This document shows, piece by piece, positions 1 to 8,402 of a DNA stretch of 64,000 bases (its first letter is position 1; every line of letters starts with the position of its first letter). Source of the DNA: Pseudomonas sp. URMO17WK12:I2. GTDB taxonomy: Bacteria > Pseudomonadota > Gammaproteobacteria > Pseudomonadales > Pseudomonadaceae. Location: assembly GCF_003253735.1 (NCBI RefSeq), contig NZ_QKYW01000006.1, positions 124,001-188,000 on the forward strand. Direction: 5' to 3'. The notes under the pieces are model-generated. The model was not told where the DNA came from, did not search any database, and saw only the letters and a program-made list of their open reading frames with translations. Made by a program: the position numbers and the translations under genes.

Positions 1-270
1 AGGTGCGGTAGTGCTGCTGGTGTCGCTGATGCGGCTCTTGGCATGGATAGCCGCGACACCAAAGCTGATCTCGTCACGCTTGATGCGCGCCATGCCGGCC
101 GGGTTGCCGAATACCGTGCTGGCGTCTTCCGCTGAGGAAGAGCGACCGGCGAACGACATGCCCATGCCGGCGACACTCTGCTCGTTGAGCGCGAAGCCGC
201 TGGCCAGGCCGTAGGTGGAGGTGGATGCGATGGCGATTGCCAGACCGGTTCTTAGGATTGTTTTACTCAC
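1..270 (-). CDS. FadL/OmpP1-family outer membrane protein, N-terminal part only
   Basis: The gene runs off the left edge; the first 90 codons are visible. It starts with a short hydrophobic signal segment ending near the Ala-Ser of TYGLASGFALNEQS. It continues with the FadL-family N-terminus: the mature end GFALNEQSVAGMG, then FAGRSSSAEDAS and FGNPAGMAR. In this family the N-terminus forms the hatch inside a 14-strand barrel that takes up long-chain fatty acids or other hydrophobic compounds. GTG at 270 is chosen because GGAG lies six bases upstream; an in-frame ATG at 282 lacks a good ribosome site. The substrate cannot be judged from this fragment. Confidence 0.85.
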   Translation of the reverse strand, partial: MSKTILRTGLAIAIASTSTYGLASGFALNEQSVAGMGMSFAGRSSSAEDASTVFGNPAGMARIKRDEISFGVAAIHAKSRISDTSSTTAP

Positions 271-429
271 GGGGTGCTCCATGGCAGGTTCGGGGAACTC
301 TCGCTTGCTGACTGAATGGCAATTCGAAAAGTTCAGGGTAAACACGATCCTTCGATGTTGATACTGTCCCTGAAACGCAGGATATAGAGCCTTTCGTTAC
401 TTGGCACCTGTGACCCGACAGTCAGTTTT

Positions 430-909
430 TCAGGCGGCGCTCGCCAGCTTCAGAATGCAACGTTGCCAGGCGCTGACGAATTCGCTCGGCTGTCGGCAGG
501 GCGCGAAGACCTGTTGCCAGACCAGCGCCTGAGCCGCGAGGTCATCGGCGGCCGGTAGCACCTTGCAGCGATGCTCGATCAGCAGCCAGGCAATGGCGGT
601 GGCATAGCGCAGGTTGACGGTCAGTTCGAAATGCGGCGCGCCCAGAAATGCATGCTGGCTGGCCAGGCCGCGAACCCGGCTGGCCAGATCGGGGCTGGCG
701 GCCAGGTGGTCATCCCACAGGTGCTGGTGATGAAGCGCCGAGATCCGGTACAGGCCATAGCCGCTGTAATTGTCCAGCTCCGCGCCCAGGGAGGACTGGC
801 AAGCGGCAACGCCCAGCAGCAGGGCTTCGGCGGCAACCGACTGGCTCCCCAGATACAGCAAGGTCGGGCGGATCACATGTTGGTTCAGGTCACTGGCGGC
901 GATTCCCAT
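430..909 (-). CDS. conserved hypothetical protein of a phage-associated type
   Basis: Encodes 159 residues without signal peptide or membrane segment. Recognisable stretches are VIRPTLLYLG, LLLGVAACQSSLG, YGLYRIS and LASRVRGLASQ. From memory, similar proteins in Pseudomonas genomes are often near phage or lysis-type genes, but no function is known to me. ATG at 909 is preferred over an ATG 33 codons upstream because AGAGG sits six bases before it. It stands alone here, with no phage structural genes next to it, so it could be an isolated cargo gene or a remnant of an older insertion. Confidence 0.6.
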   Translation of the reverse strand: MGIAASDLNQHVIRPTLLYLGSQSVAAEALLLGVAACQSSLGAELDNYSGYGLYRISALHHQHLWDDHLAASPDLASRVRGLASQHAFLGAPHFELTVNLRYATAIAWLLIEHRCKVLPAADDLAAQALVWQQVFAPCRQPSEFVSAWQRCILKLASAA

Positions 910-1446
910 ACGAGCCTCTATGAGGAAGGTGACCGGTGGGGGAGGGTGCTGGCCGGGGCTTGGCTGCACAAGGGTCTTCGCCCAGGTGGCATGACCGATA
1001 AATCCCACTGGGAGCGGTGCTTAGGCGCTCAACTTGAAGCGTAGTGGGATATTCATACCGTAATAGGCTGTTTTTAAATCAATTGAGGATTTAGCTCGGC
1101 CTGTATATATCGAATTGGAACTGCCAGCCTTGCTGAAACGCCGCTGTAGCACGATTGACACCACCTTATTGCGTTCGGCAGTATCGAGGCCTAATCGCCT
1201 TGCCGAGCTGTCCATGTCCATCCATTCCCTGCCCCTGCTTGCTGTCCCTGGCCTCGCTGCCATGGATCGGTGCGTGTGCCTGGATGCTGGCAAGTCGAAG
1301 AAACAGTCGCTCATTTGACCGGGGCGCGCTGTCCCGTCAGATGGGCTGACAGGACAGAGGCGCTGAGTCGAAGTATCCCTTCGCTACACCCCCTTCCCGC
1401 ACTCCATCGACGGTGACCAGACGGTCTACACCGAGGAGTTGCATGC
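910..1446. other. gene-poor stretch, possible decayed coding sequence
   Basis: About 540 bases with no convincing complete gene. Open frames exist on both strands but lack good ribosome sites and recognisable products. Two plus-strand pieces read like real protein: about 1079-1200 (beginning SIEDLARPVYIELELPALL) and about 1370-1440 (VEVSLRYTPFPHSIDGDQT). They may be fragments of a lost gene. Bases 1329-1357 form a hairpin (CTGTCCCGTCAG, loop ATGGG, CTGACAGGACAG) with one mismatch. It has no T run, so it is not an obvious terminator. Confidence 0.35.
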
Positions 1447-2301
1447 ATGTCTAGGTTTTCCGGTATCTGGGTTGCGCTGGTGACGCCGTTTCGCGGCGGG
1501 CAGGTGGATCTGCCGGCGTTGCGATCTTTGGCAACGCATCTGATCGACAGCGGCGCGGCCGGGCTGGTCGTCTGTGGTACCAGTGGCGAGGCCGCGGCCC
1601 TGGATGAGCAGGAGCAATTGGCGGTGTTGGATGCGGTACTCGAGGTGGTACCGGCCAGCCGCGTGGTGATGGGGCTGGCGGGTAATAACCAGGTGGCGGT
1701 ACTGGCTCGTCTGCAACGTATCCAGAGCCGGCCACTGGCTGGCGTCCTGGTGCCGGCGCCCTACTATATAAGGCCATCGCAGGAAGGCCTGCAGCTGTTC
1801 TTCCAGGCAGTTGCCGACGCCTCACGGCTGCCGATCATCCTTTACGACATTCCCTATCGCAGCGCCGTGAGTCTGGAGCTGCAGACCCTGCGACAGCTTG
1901 CTCGGCACCCACGTATCGTGGCCGTCAAGGACTGTGGCGGTGATCTGCGCAAGACCCAGGCGCTGATCGCCGACGGCCAGCTCGACGTGCTCACCGGCGA
2001 GGACGAGCAGATCTTCACCACCCTGTGCCTGGGCGGCAGCGGTGCCATTTCCGCTGCCGCGCATGTGCGCACCGCCGACTTCGCCGCGGTGGTCAGCCTA
2101 TTGCGAGAGGGCGACCTGGTGGCTGGCCGCGCGCTGTTCCGTCAATTGCTGCCATGGATACGCATGGCCTTCAGCGAGCCCAACCCGGCTCCGGTCAAGG
2201 CCATGCTGGCCATGCAGGGGTTGATAGCCGATGAGCTGCGCGCGCCCCTGTTGCACTGCTCGGATGCACTGCGCGAGCGGCTGCGCATCGAGTTGCCATG
2301 A
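1447..2301 (+). CDS. DapA-family aldolase (dihydrodipicolinate synthase-like)
   Basis: A 284-residue TIM-barrel class I aldolase of the DapA/NAL family, the usual length. Schiff-base lysine is in IVAVKDCGG; the active-site tyrosine and arginine are in ILYDIPYRSAV; the YY before RPSQEG matches the tyrosine donated across the dimer. The usual GTTGE motif reads GTSGE, a mild Thr-to-Ser change that keeps the hydroxyl. It could make 4-hydroxytetrahydrodipicolinate for lysine, but pseudomonads carry several paralogues and this one is not beside lysine genes, so another keto-acid substrate is possible. GAGGAG precedes the ATG at 1447. Confidence 0.8.
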   Translation: MSRFSGIWVALVTPFRGGQVDLPALRSLATHLIDSGAAGLVVCGTSGEAAALDEQEQLAVLDAVLEVVPASRVVMGLAGNNQVAVLARLQRIQSRPLAGVLVPAPYYIRPSQEGLQLFFQAVADASRLPIILYDIPYRSAVSLELQTLRQLARHPRIVAVKDCGGDLRKTQALIADGQLDVLTGEDEQIFTTLCLGGSGAISAAAHVRTADFAAVVSLLREGDLVAGRALFRQLLPWIRMAFSEPNPAPVKAMLAMQGLIADELRAPLLHCSDALRERLRIELP

Positions 2302-2357
2302 GCCCACAGCAGCGGTTCACGGGATATACTGCGCGGCAATCTTTACGGGAGAGCCGC

Positions 2358-3491
2358 GTGACCATCGAAATTGTCTGGATTCGAGACGACGCCAGCCTGG
2401 CAGCGCAGTGCGCTGTCTGGCGCAAACAGCCCTTCGTGGCGCTGGACACCGAGTTCATGCGTGTCGATACCTTCTACCCGATCGCCGGATTGCTGCAGGT
2501 CAGCGAAGGTGAGTGTGCCTACCTGATCGATCCCTTGCTGATCGACGACTGGGGACCCTTCGCCGCGCTGCTCGAAGACCCCCAGGTGGTCAAGGTGCTG
2601 CATGCCTGCAGCGAGGATCTGGAGGTGTTCCTGCGTCTGACCGGCAGCCTGCCTGCTCCGCTGTTCGACTCGCAGTTGGCGGCCGGCTACCTCAATCTCG
2701 GCTTCTCGATGGGCTACTCGCGCCTGGTGCAGGCGGTGCTGGATATCGAGCTGCCCAAGGGCGAGACCCGCTCGGACTGGCTGCAACGCCCGCTGTCCGA
2801 GACCCAGGTCAGCTACGCGGCCGAAGACGTCGTGCACCTGGCCGAGCTGTATCACCGCCTGCAGGACAGACTGTCGGCCGAAAAGAATGCCTGGATACTC
2901 GAAGACGGCGCCGAGCTGGTCGCCGGCCTGCGTCGCGAGATGCCCGCCGAGCAGGCCTACCGCGAAGCCAAGCTGGCCTGGAAGCTGTCCCGCGCCCAAC
3001 TGGCAGTGCTGCGCGCGCTGTGTACCTGGCGCGAGCGTCAGGCCAGGGCGCGCAATCAGCCGCGCAACCGGATTCTGCGCGAGCATTCGTTGTGGCCGCT
3101 GGCACGCCACCAGCCGAGCGATCTGGTGGCGCTGGCGCGCATCGAGGACATGCACCCGAAAACCGTGCGCCAGGATGGCGAGACCATCCTGCAGCTGATC
3201 CGCGAGGCGGCCGCGTTGCCACCTGCCGAGTGGCCGCCGGCGATGCCCGAGCCACTGCCGATCGAGGCCGCCGGGCTGCTCAAGAAATTGCGCGCCATCG
3301 GCCAGCGTGAGGGCGAGCGCCTGGAGATCGTGCCCGAACTGATGCTGCGCAAGAAGACCCTCGAAGCGCTGCTCAAGAGCGGTTACCCGAACGGCCCATA
3401 CCGTTTGCCCGAGAGCCTGCGCGGCTGGCGTCGCGAATTGATGGGCCAGGCGTTGCTCGACTGCCTGGCTGGCGAAGGAGAAGCGGCTTGA
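2358..3491 (+). CDS. rnd: ribonuclease D
   Basis: A 377-residue 3'-5' exoribonuclease that trims tRNA and other stable RNA 3' ends. The DEDD-y catalytic set is visible: ALDTEFMR near the N-terminus, [19 protein letters not shown] and YAAEDVVHL. An HRDC domain follows ([15 protein letters not shown] region). GTG at 2358 is preferred because GGGAGAG lies just before it and it gives the family's length; an ATG at 2298 would add 20 unrelated residues. Its stop overlaps the start of the next gene by four bases, so the two are probably translated together. Confidence 0.95.
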   Translation: MTIEIVWIRDDASLAAQCAVWRKQPFVALDTEFMRVDTFYPIAGLLQVSEGECAYLIDPLLIDDWGPFAALLEDPQVVKVLHACSEDLEVFLRLTGSLPAPLFDSQLAAGYLNLGFSMGYSRLVQAVLDIELPKGETRSDWLQRPLSETQVSYAAEDVVHLAELYHRLQDRLSAEKNAWILEDGAELVAGLRREMPAEQAYREAKLAWKLSRAQLAVLRALCTWRERQARARNQPRNRILREHSLWPLARHQPSDLVALARIEDMHPKTVRQDGETILQLIREAAALPPAEWPPAMPEPLPIEAAGLLKKLRAIGQREGERLEIVPELMLRKKTLEALLKSGYPNGPYRLPESLRGWRRELMGQALLDCLAGEGEAA

Positions 3492-3781
3492 AACGTATCT
3501 GCTCGATCTACAGAAGCACGCGCAAGAACGAGATGTATCTCTACGTGCTGCGCGCCGATGCGCTGGCGCGCGTGCCCGAGCCGCTGTTGAGCGCGTTCGG
3601 CACGCCTATCCATGCATTCGACATGGTGCTCACCCCCGAGCGCGAGCTGGCCCGCGAGGACATCACCAAGGTGCTGGAGAACCTCGACACCCAGGGCTAT
3701 CACCTGCAGATGCCACCACCGGAAGAAGACTACATCCAGCACCTTCCCGAGGAGTTGCTGCGTCGTAACGATCCGGTGTGA
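3488..3781 (+). CDS. YcgL domain protein
   Basis: A 97-residue cytoplasmic protein matching the YcgL family ([47 protein letters not shown]). Function is not established; the family is a small alpha/beta fold. The start is TTG at 3488, inside the rnd stop region (TTGA), with GAAGGAG about ten bases upstream. Linkage directly behind rnd is a pattern I recall from Pseudomonas and suggests, but does not prove, an RNA-related role. Confidence 0.88.
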   Translation: MKRICSIYRSTRKNEMYLYVLRADALARVPEPLLSAFGTPIHAFDMVLTPERELAREDITKVLENLDTQGYHLQMPPPEEDYIQHLPEELLRRNDPV

Positions 3782-3795
3782 CGGGGAGCCGTGCC

Positions 3796-4725
3796 ATGCG
3801 GGTACTGATTGCCGAGCAGGATCACGCCGAGTACCAGCGCCTGTTGCAGGTCGCTGCGCCGCAACTCGAACTGGTCACGGGTGAGGGCGCCGCACTCGCC
3901 GAGCAAGCCGCCAGCTGCCCGATCTGGCTGGGTGAGCCCGACCGGTTCGCCGACCTGCTGCGTGCCGGCCACAAGCCGGCTTGGTTGCAGTCCACCTGGG
4001 CGGGCATCACCCCGCTGCTGGCTGACGATCTACCCAGGGATTATCGGTTGACCCGGGCGGTCGGCGTGTTCGGGCAGATCATGGCCGAGTACGTGCTGTG
4101 CCATATGCTTGCCCACGAGCGCGAACTGGTTGCCCGCCAGCAGGCGCAGCGCGAGCAGCGCTGGGATGGCCGCCTGCCGGGTAGCCTGGCAGGTCGCCGG
4201 GTGCTGATCGTCGGCACCGGTGAGATCGGCGCGGCGGTCGCCCGCTTCCTGCAGCCGTTCAACGTGGTGCTGAGTGGCGTGGCCAGCACCACGCGAAGCC
4301 TGGCGCCATTCAGCGAAGTGGCCGCGCTTGGCGAGCTGCCGCGGCTGGTGGCTCAAGCCGATTACGTCGTCAACCTGCTGCCCAATACGCCCGCCACCCG
4401 GGATATCTATGACGCCGCCTTGCTGGCCCGCTTCCAGCCATCGGCCGTGTTGATCAACGCCGGGCGTGGCTCCGCGGTGGTCGACGAGGATCTGGTCGCT
4501 GCACTGGCCAGCGGGCAGCTGGCCGCGGCGGTGATCGATGTTTGCCGTGAAGAGCCGCTGCCAACCGGGCATCCGTTCTGGACCGCGCCCCACCTGACGC
4601 TGACCGGCCACAGCGCCGCGCCGACCCTGCCGCACCTGCTGGTCGAGTTGTTCCTGGCCAACCTGCAGTGTTATCGCGCGGGCGCCGAGTTGCAGGGGCT
4701 GGTGGATTTCGCCCGCGGCTACTGA
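3796..4725 (+). CDS. D-2-hydroxyacid dehydrogenase
   Basis: A 309-residue NAD(P)-dependent oxidoreductase reducing 2-keto acids to D-2-hydroxyacids or the reverse. The Rossmann loop is [10 protein letters not shown] at about residue 135; the catalytic arginine lies in NAGRGSAVV, the glutamate in CREEPLP and the histidine in LTGHSA. ATG at 3796 has GGGGAG seven bases upstream; the GTG at 3778 overlapping the previous stop is less likely. The absence of a regulatory domain points to a glyoxylate/hydroxypyruvate-reductase-like enzyme. The exact substrate is not evident. Confidence 0.88.
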   Translation: MRVLIAEQDHAEYQRLLQVAAPQLELVTGEGAALAEQAASCPIWLGEPDRFADLLRAGHKPAWLQSTWAGITPLLADDLPRDYRLTRAVGVFGQIMAEYVLCHMLAHERELVARQQAQREQRWDGRLPGSLAGRRVLIVGTGEIGAAVARFLQPFNVVLSGVASTTRSLAPFSEVAALGELPRLVAQADYVVNLLPNTPATRDIYDAALLARFQPSAVLINAGRGSAVVDEDLVAALASGQLAAAVIDVCREEPLPTGHPFWTAPHLTLTGHSAAPTLPHLLVELFLANLQCYRAGAELQGLVDFARGY

Positions 4726-4808
4726 ACCCGCCGTCGCCGGTGGCTTGTACTGTGTGGCCTGCAGACCTAGACTGCCGGCCTTTTCGCCCGCTACCTGCAA
4801 GATCGATC

Positions 4809-5258
4809 ATGGCCGCACCCACGCTTCCGTTCTGGCAACACAAGACCCTCGAGCAGCTCGACCTCCAGGAATGGGAGTCGCTGTGCGATGGCTGTGGATT
4901 GTGTTGCCTGCAAAAGCTCGAAGACGAGGACGATGGCGCGGTGTACTACACGCGTATCGCCTGCAAGCTGCTCGATCTGCAGACCTGCCGCTGCAGCGAC
5001 TACCCGAACCGCAAGCGCTTCGTGCCCGATTGCATCCAGCTCACGCCCGCCCAGGCCGATCAGTTCCAGTGGCTGCCGCCGACCTGCGGCTACCGGCTGG
5101 TCAGCGAGGGCAAGGATCTGCCGGCCTGGCATCATCTGGTATGCGGCGACCCCGATGCCGTACACCGCGAGCGCATCTCCCAGGCTGGGCGGATGCTCAG
5201 CGAAAACAGCGTGGCCGAAGATGATTGGGAAGAGCACCTGATCTTTCGCGCCGGCTGA
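4809..5258 (+). CDS. YcgN-type cysteine-cluster protein (UPF0260)
   Basis: A 149-residue soluble protein with many cysteines. [11 protein letters not shown] near residue 24 is followed by [19 protein letters not shown] and a later PDCIQL, the YcgN/YkgJ pattern thought to bind zinc or an iron-sulphur cluster. Function is unknown. It follows the dehydrogenase by 83 bases on the same strand. The ATG at 4809 has only a weak ribosome site but begins the conserved family sequence; an upstream extension would read into the intergenic region. Confidence 0.85.
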   Translation: MAAPTLPFWQHKTLEQLDLQEWESLCDGCGLCCLQKLEDEDDGAVYYTRIACKLLDLQTCRCSDYPNRKRFVPDCIQLTPAQADQFQWLPPTCGYRLVSEGKDLPAWHHLVCGDPDAVHRERISQAGRMLSENSVAEDDWEEHLIFRAG

Positions 5259-5379
5259 GTGTCTGTGATGAGCCGTTAAGGCTCGTTTAAGCGCGATGCT
5301 GTTTGATTGCCCTGTTGCGTCATATCCTTGCTGTGCGCTGATCCCCGTGACGTTCTGACTGGTCCCTGGAGTTGCCTGT

Positions 5380-6606
5380 ATGTCGATTCGCTGCCTGCTG
5401 CTGTCCGCTGTTCTGTTGAGTACCGGCACACCCCTGTGGGCCGCCGAAAAGGTCGACCTGGACTACAAGGTCAAATTCCTGCCGCAAAGCGATCAGGCGG
5501 AAGTCAGCATCACCCTGGAAGAGGGCGAGCGCGTGCGTGGCCTCAACTTCAACCTTGGTGACGAGGGCTATTACAGCGATTTCAAGGCCGATGGCGAGTG
5601 GAAGCCCGAAGGCGATAACCGCGGCCTTTGGGTGCCCGCCAAGGGCAAGAGCAGCCTCAGCTACAAGGTGCGCATCAGCCACCCACGTGGCGAAGGCCGC
5701 TTCGATGCGCGCATGACCGACGACTGGGCGCTGCTGCGCGGTGACGACCTGATCCCCAGTGCGAGCCTCAACCAGGTCGACGGCCTTGAGCTGGTCGCGC
5801 GCCTGGAATTCGACCTGCCCAAGGGCTGGCGCAGCGTCGAGACCGGCTGGCCGCGGGTGGGCAAGAACAAGTTTCGTATCGACAACCCGCAGCGCAAGTT
5901 CGACCGGCCCACTGGCTGGATCCTCGCCGGCAAGATCGGCACCCGCCGCGCCAAGCTCGGCGAAACCCAGGTGACCATCGCCGCGCCGGTGGGCGAAGGC
6001 ATGCGCCGGATGGATGCGCTGACCCTGCTGACCTTCGTCTGGCCGGAGATGCAGGCGGTGTTCCCGCGTGACCCCGCCAAGCTGCTGGTGGTCGGCGCCG
6101 GTGATCCGATGTGGCGCGGTGGCCTGTCGGCACCCAACTCCTACTTCATGCACGCCGACCGGCCGCTGGTCAGCGAGAACGGCAGCAGTTCCCTGGTGCA
6201 CGAGTTGGTGCATGTGTTCAGCCGCATCAGCGATACCGACAAGAGCGACTGGATCAGCGAGGGGATCGCCGAGTACTACGCCATCGAGGTCATGCGCCGC
6301 GCTGGCGGGCTCAGCGAAGACCGCTACCAGAAGGTCCGCGAGCACCTGATCAAATGGAGCAAACCAGTCAAAACCTTGCGCACCGAAACCTCTACCGGGC
6401 CGGTGACCGCTCGCGCGGTGCTGCTGCTGCAGGAGCTCGATCGGGAGATTCGCCAGGCCACCAAGGACGGCCAGCAGCGTTCCCTGGATGACGTGGCCCG
6501 TGGCCTGATGCGCATGGACAAGGCCAGCACCAAGGACTTCATCGAGATCACCGAGAACGTCATGGGCCGCAGTTCCAAAGTGCTGGATACGCGCCTGCTG
6601 CGCTAA
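5380..6606 (+). CDS. secreted HExxH metallopeptidase-like protein
   Basis: A 408-residue exported protein with a signal peptide (LLLSAVLLSTGTPLWAAE, cleaved after the WAA). The first half looks like a beta-sandwich. The second half has a gluzincin-type zinc site: HELVHVF around residue 285, followed by ISEGIAEYY, which supplies the third ligand glutamate. This layout resembles M1/M61-like peptidases, though no exact subfamily is claimed. It should act in the periplasm. A perfect 12-base-pair hairpin follows the stop, so the transcript probably ends here. Substrate unknown. Confidence 0.75.
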   Translation: MSIRCLLLSAVLLSTGTPLWAAEKVDLDYKVKFLPQSDQAEVSITLEEGERVRGLNFNLGDEGYYSDFKADGEWKPEGDNRGLWVPAKGKSSLSYKVRISHPRGEGRFDARMTDDWALLRGDDLIPSASLNQVDGLELVARLEFDLPKGWRSVETGWPRVGKNKFRIDNPQRKFDRPTGWILAGKIGTRRAKLGETQVTIAAPVGEGMRRMDALTLLTFVWPEMQAVFPRDPAKLLVVGAGDPMWRGGLSAPNSYFMHADRPLVSENGSSSLVHELVHVFSRISDTDKSDWISEGIAEYYAIEVMRRAGGLSEDRYQKVREHLIKWSKPVKTLRTETSTGPVTARAVLLLQELDREIRQATKDGQQRSLDDVARGLMRMDKASTKDFIEITENVMGRSSKVLDTRLLR

Positions 6607-6612
6607 TCCAAA

Positions 6613-6642
6613 GGGCCACCGCGCTATCTTGCGCGGTGGCCC
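6613..6642 (+). terminator. strong hairpin after the metallopeptidase gene
   Basis: GGGCCACCGCGC (6613-6624), loop TATCTT, and the exact complement (6631-6642) form a perfect 12-base-pair stem seven bases after the stop. The following bases (GTCTCGCTC) are only mildly T-rich, so it is a likely terminator or 3'-end-stabilising hairpin. Confidence 0.6.
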
Positions 6643-7013
6643 GTCTCGCTCTCCCGAGCTCGCGCAAATCTGTGCGAGTCATCTTCGTGTCGGGTCTGCG
6701 CCGCGTCGCCCTGTTTCTCGAAAGGGCGGCTCTGGCAGCAAGGCTTGTCCGGTGCGCAATCATGACAATGGGGCTAGCCTTGCGGGCGAAAAAGCTCATC
6801 TATCGATTTTGCCGATGCTTTTATCGCGAACCGAAATGCCCGATCCGGTCCTGCTGCCGGGGCGGGTATTTCGCTCTAAAGGCCCGCCATTGCTGACTTT
6901 GGGGGAGCTATCAATGGAGTCGATCTTTACTATTCTTGCGATCGAGTTTTTGATCAAATTTTCTTGAGTAACATGAGCTCCATACCCACTTACTTCCTCT
7001 CAAGGAGCTCATC
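6643..7013. other. intergenic region with possible short leader peptide
   Basis: About 370 bases without a normal gene. Longer open frames here lack start signals and look random. Two things stand out. One is a 17-codon frame at 6914-6967. The other is the palindrome TTTGATCAAA at 6949-6958, which may be an operator for the downstream secreted repeat protein. The last 50 bases are AT-rich and likely hold the promoter of that gene. Confidence 0.4.
6914..6967 (+). CDS. putative 17-residue hydrophobic peptide
   Basis: ATG at 6914 is preceded by GGGGGAG with seven bases of spacing, an excellent ribosome site, and encodes MESIFTILAIEFLIKFS. Apart from two glutamates and a lysine it is hydrophobic. 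It ends 46 bases before the secreted repeat-protein gene, and a 10-base palindrome overlaps its 3' end. It could be a leader peptide, a tiny membrane peptide or chance. Nothing in the peptide is recognised. Confidence 0.25.
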   Translation: MESIFTILAIEFLIKFS

Positions 7014-7328
7014 ATGAAAACCGAATTTATCGCCAGCCTGTTTATCGCCACCCTTGCCAGCGCCGCATTCGCGCTACCGCAGGGCCCGGTCGACGCCACC
7101 ACTTCGCATTCGATCAGCACCCAGAAAGTGGCTGAAGACGGTTACAAGCGCACCGGTGGCAAGATTGCCGAAAGCGGTTACCAACATGTAGGTGGCAAAC
7201 TGGTCGCTGAAGATGGCTACAAGCGCACTGGCGGCAAGATTGCCGAAAGCGGTTACCAGCACGTAGGCGGCAAGCTGGTTGCCGAAGACGGCTACAGCCG
7301 AACCGGTGGCAAGGCCGAGATGTCCTGA
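7014..7328 (+). CDS. small secreted tandem-repeat protein
   Basis: A 104-residue protein. A signal peptide (about residues 1-20, ending SAAFA) is followed by a spacer, then five copies of a 12-residue motif [VI]AE[DS]GYxx[TV]GGK. They start at residues 39, 51, 64, 76 and 89 and alternate between AEDGYKRTGGK and AESGYQHVGGK forms. Every unit carries a Tyr and a GGK end. There is no cysteine and no other domain. AAGGAG precedes the ATG and a clear terminator follows, so it is a single-gene unit. From memory, other pseudomonads have short secreted proteins with AEGG-type repeats; no function is known to me. Confidence 0.8.
   Translation: MKTEFIASLFIATLASAAFALPQGPVDATTSHSISTQKVAEDGYKRTGGKIAESGYQHVGGKLVAEDGYKRTGGKIAESGYQHVGGKLVAEDGYSRTGGKAEMS
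7128..7313 (+). repeat. in-frame tandem repeat of 75 bases, about 2.5 copies
   Basis: Units at 7128-7202 and 7203-7277 are 75 bases each and differ at only a few, mostly third-codon, positions. A half unit follows at 7278-7313. Each 75-base unit contains two diverged 36-39-base halves. The synonymous changes between units suggest the protein sequence is selected rather than being a very recent slippage product. Confidence 0.85.
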
Positions 7329-7345
7329 TCGGTCAGCCTCGAAAC

Positions 7346-7375
7346 AAAGCCCGGCAGCGTCCGGGCTTTATTTTG
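7346..7375. terminator. Rho-independent terminator, probably bidirectional
   Basis: AAAGCCCGG, loop CAGCGT, CCGGGCTTT, then ATTTTG. The stem is followed by a T-rich tail on the plus strand, and AAA on the left supplies a U tract for the opposite strand. It sits between the convergent repeat-protein and RNA-methyltransferase genes and can serve both. Confidence 0.85.
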
Positions 7376-7388
7376 TCTGCGATTTGTC

Positions 7389-7856
7389 TCAGTACTTGGC
7401 GCCAGTACGCGTGTTGTTGCCTTTAGCGAGGCGGTCGTAGAGCACCACGTTGACGGTGGCCGCCAGGTTCATGCAGCCCTCGGTGGGGATGTAGACCACT
7501 TCCTCGCACCAGTCGCGAATGCTTTTGTCGAGCGAGCCGTCTTCGGGGCCGAAGATGTAGAAGGCACGATCCGGGTGGGTATAGGTGGGCAGGGGGCGTG
7601 CGCCATCGACCAGCTCCACGGCGACCGGCGTGCAGCCCAGCGGGATGACCTTCTGCAGATCATCGATGCCGATCAGCGGAATATCCAGGTGCACACGCTT
7701 GGTGTCGGTGACGAAGTCGCGGGCACGTTCATAGCGCTTGCCGGTGTAGAACACCGAGGCTACGCCATAGCAGCCGGCGGCGCGCATCACCGCACCGACG
7801 TTCTCCGGTGATTTGGGGTTGTAGAGACCGATGCAGCTGTATCGTTTGTTGCCCAC
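7389..7856 (-). CDS. SpoU/TrmH-family RNA 2'-O-methyltransferase
   Basis: A 155-residue SPOUT methyltransferase. The three family motifs are present: NPKSPENVGAVMRAAG at the N-terminus with the catalytic asparagine/arginine, FGPEDGSL in the middle, and PTEGCMNLAATVNVVLYDR at the C-terminus, which forms the knotted SAM site. The short length without an RNA-binding extension resembles TrmL-like enzymes that methylate the tRNA wobble ribose, but the target nucleotide cannot be told. It is transcribed towards the repeat-protein gene and shares its terminator. Confidence 0.85.
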   Translation of the reverse strand: MGNKRYSCIGLYNPKSPENVGAVMRAAGCYGVASVFYTGKRYERARDFVTDTKRVHLDIPLIGIDDLQKVIPLGCTPVAVELVDGARPLPTYTHPDRAFYIFGPEDGSLDKSIRDWCEEVVYIPTEGCMNLAATVNVVLYDRLAKGNNTRTGAKY

Positions 7857-7913
7857 GGGCCAGGCCTCGAGAAAGGGGCCGGCATTATACGGCCTGTGGG
7901 CAGCCTGCGCTGC

Positions 7914-8282
7914 TCAGGACTTTTTCTGCAGCAACTCGGCCAGGTTGGCGAACGCCTTGTGGGTGGTTTTCGGGCCGGTCTGGCTGGCCGTGGAGCCTTC
8001 GCTGAAATACTGCTGGTCGGTGTAGCGCGAATGCTCGTTGTCGTGACAGAACAGGCACAGCAATTCCCAGTTGGAACCGTCCTGAGGATTGTTGTCATGA
8101 TTGTGATCGCGGTGGTGCACGGTCAGCTCGCTCAGGCGCTTGCCGGAAAACTCACGGGCGCAGCGGCCGCAGACGTGTGGGTACATGCGCAGTGCCTTCT
8201 CCCGGTAGCCTTCTTCACGGCTGCGCTGGGCATCGGCGAGGATGCGGTCGAGTTTGGAAGTAGGCGTGGTCGGGCTGCTCAT
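7914..8282 (-). CDS. YajD-family HNH nuclease
   Basis: A 122-residue protein with an HNH endonuclease core: CGRC near residue 38, the ELTVHHRDHNHDNN box with catalytic histidines and asparagine, and LLCLFCHDNEH supplying the second zinc cysteine pair. This is the YajD family, a chromosomal HNH protein whose substrate is not known. AAGGAG is five bases before the ATG at 8282. It is next to the RNA methyltransferase on the same strand, with 57 bases between. Confidence 0.85.
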   Translation of the reverse strand: MSSPTTPTSKLDRILADAQRSREEGYREKALRMYPHVCGRCAREFSGKRLSELTVHHRDHNHDNNPQDGSNWELLCLFCHDNEHSRYTDQQYFSEGSTASQTGPKTTHKAFANLAELLQKKS

Positions 8283-8402
8283 GGTCGCTCCTTGCTGGCG
8301 TATGCGCGCAGTATATAGGCAGGGCCGTGGAATCAGTCTGCACTTTCCGTCGGCGGGCACTGCCCAATGCAGCATGTCCCACTGCCTTATGGAGTACCGA
8401 CC

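Noticed and set aside
1021..1314. Minus-strand frame of 97 codons as a gene
   Set aside because: No recognisable product or ribosome site, and the opposite strand reads more like protein remnants; left as gene-poor sequence.
7128..7313. Tandem repeats considered as a regulatory iteron or satellite
   Set aside because: Units are multiples of three, in frame and differ mainly at third positions, so they are protein repeats.
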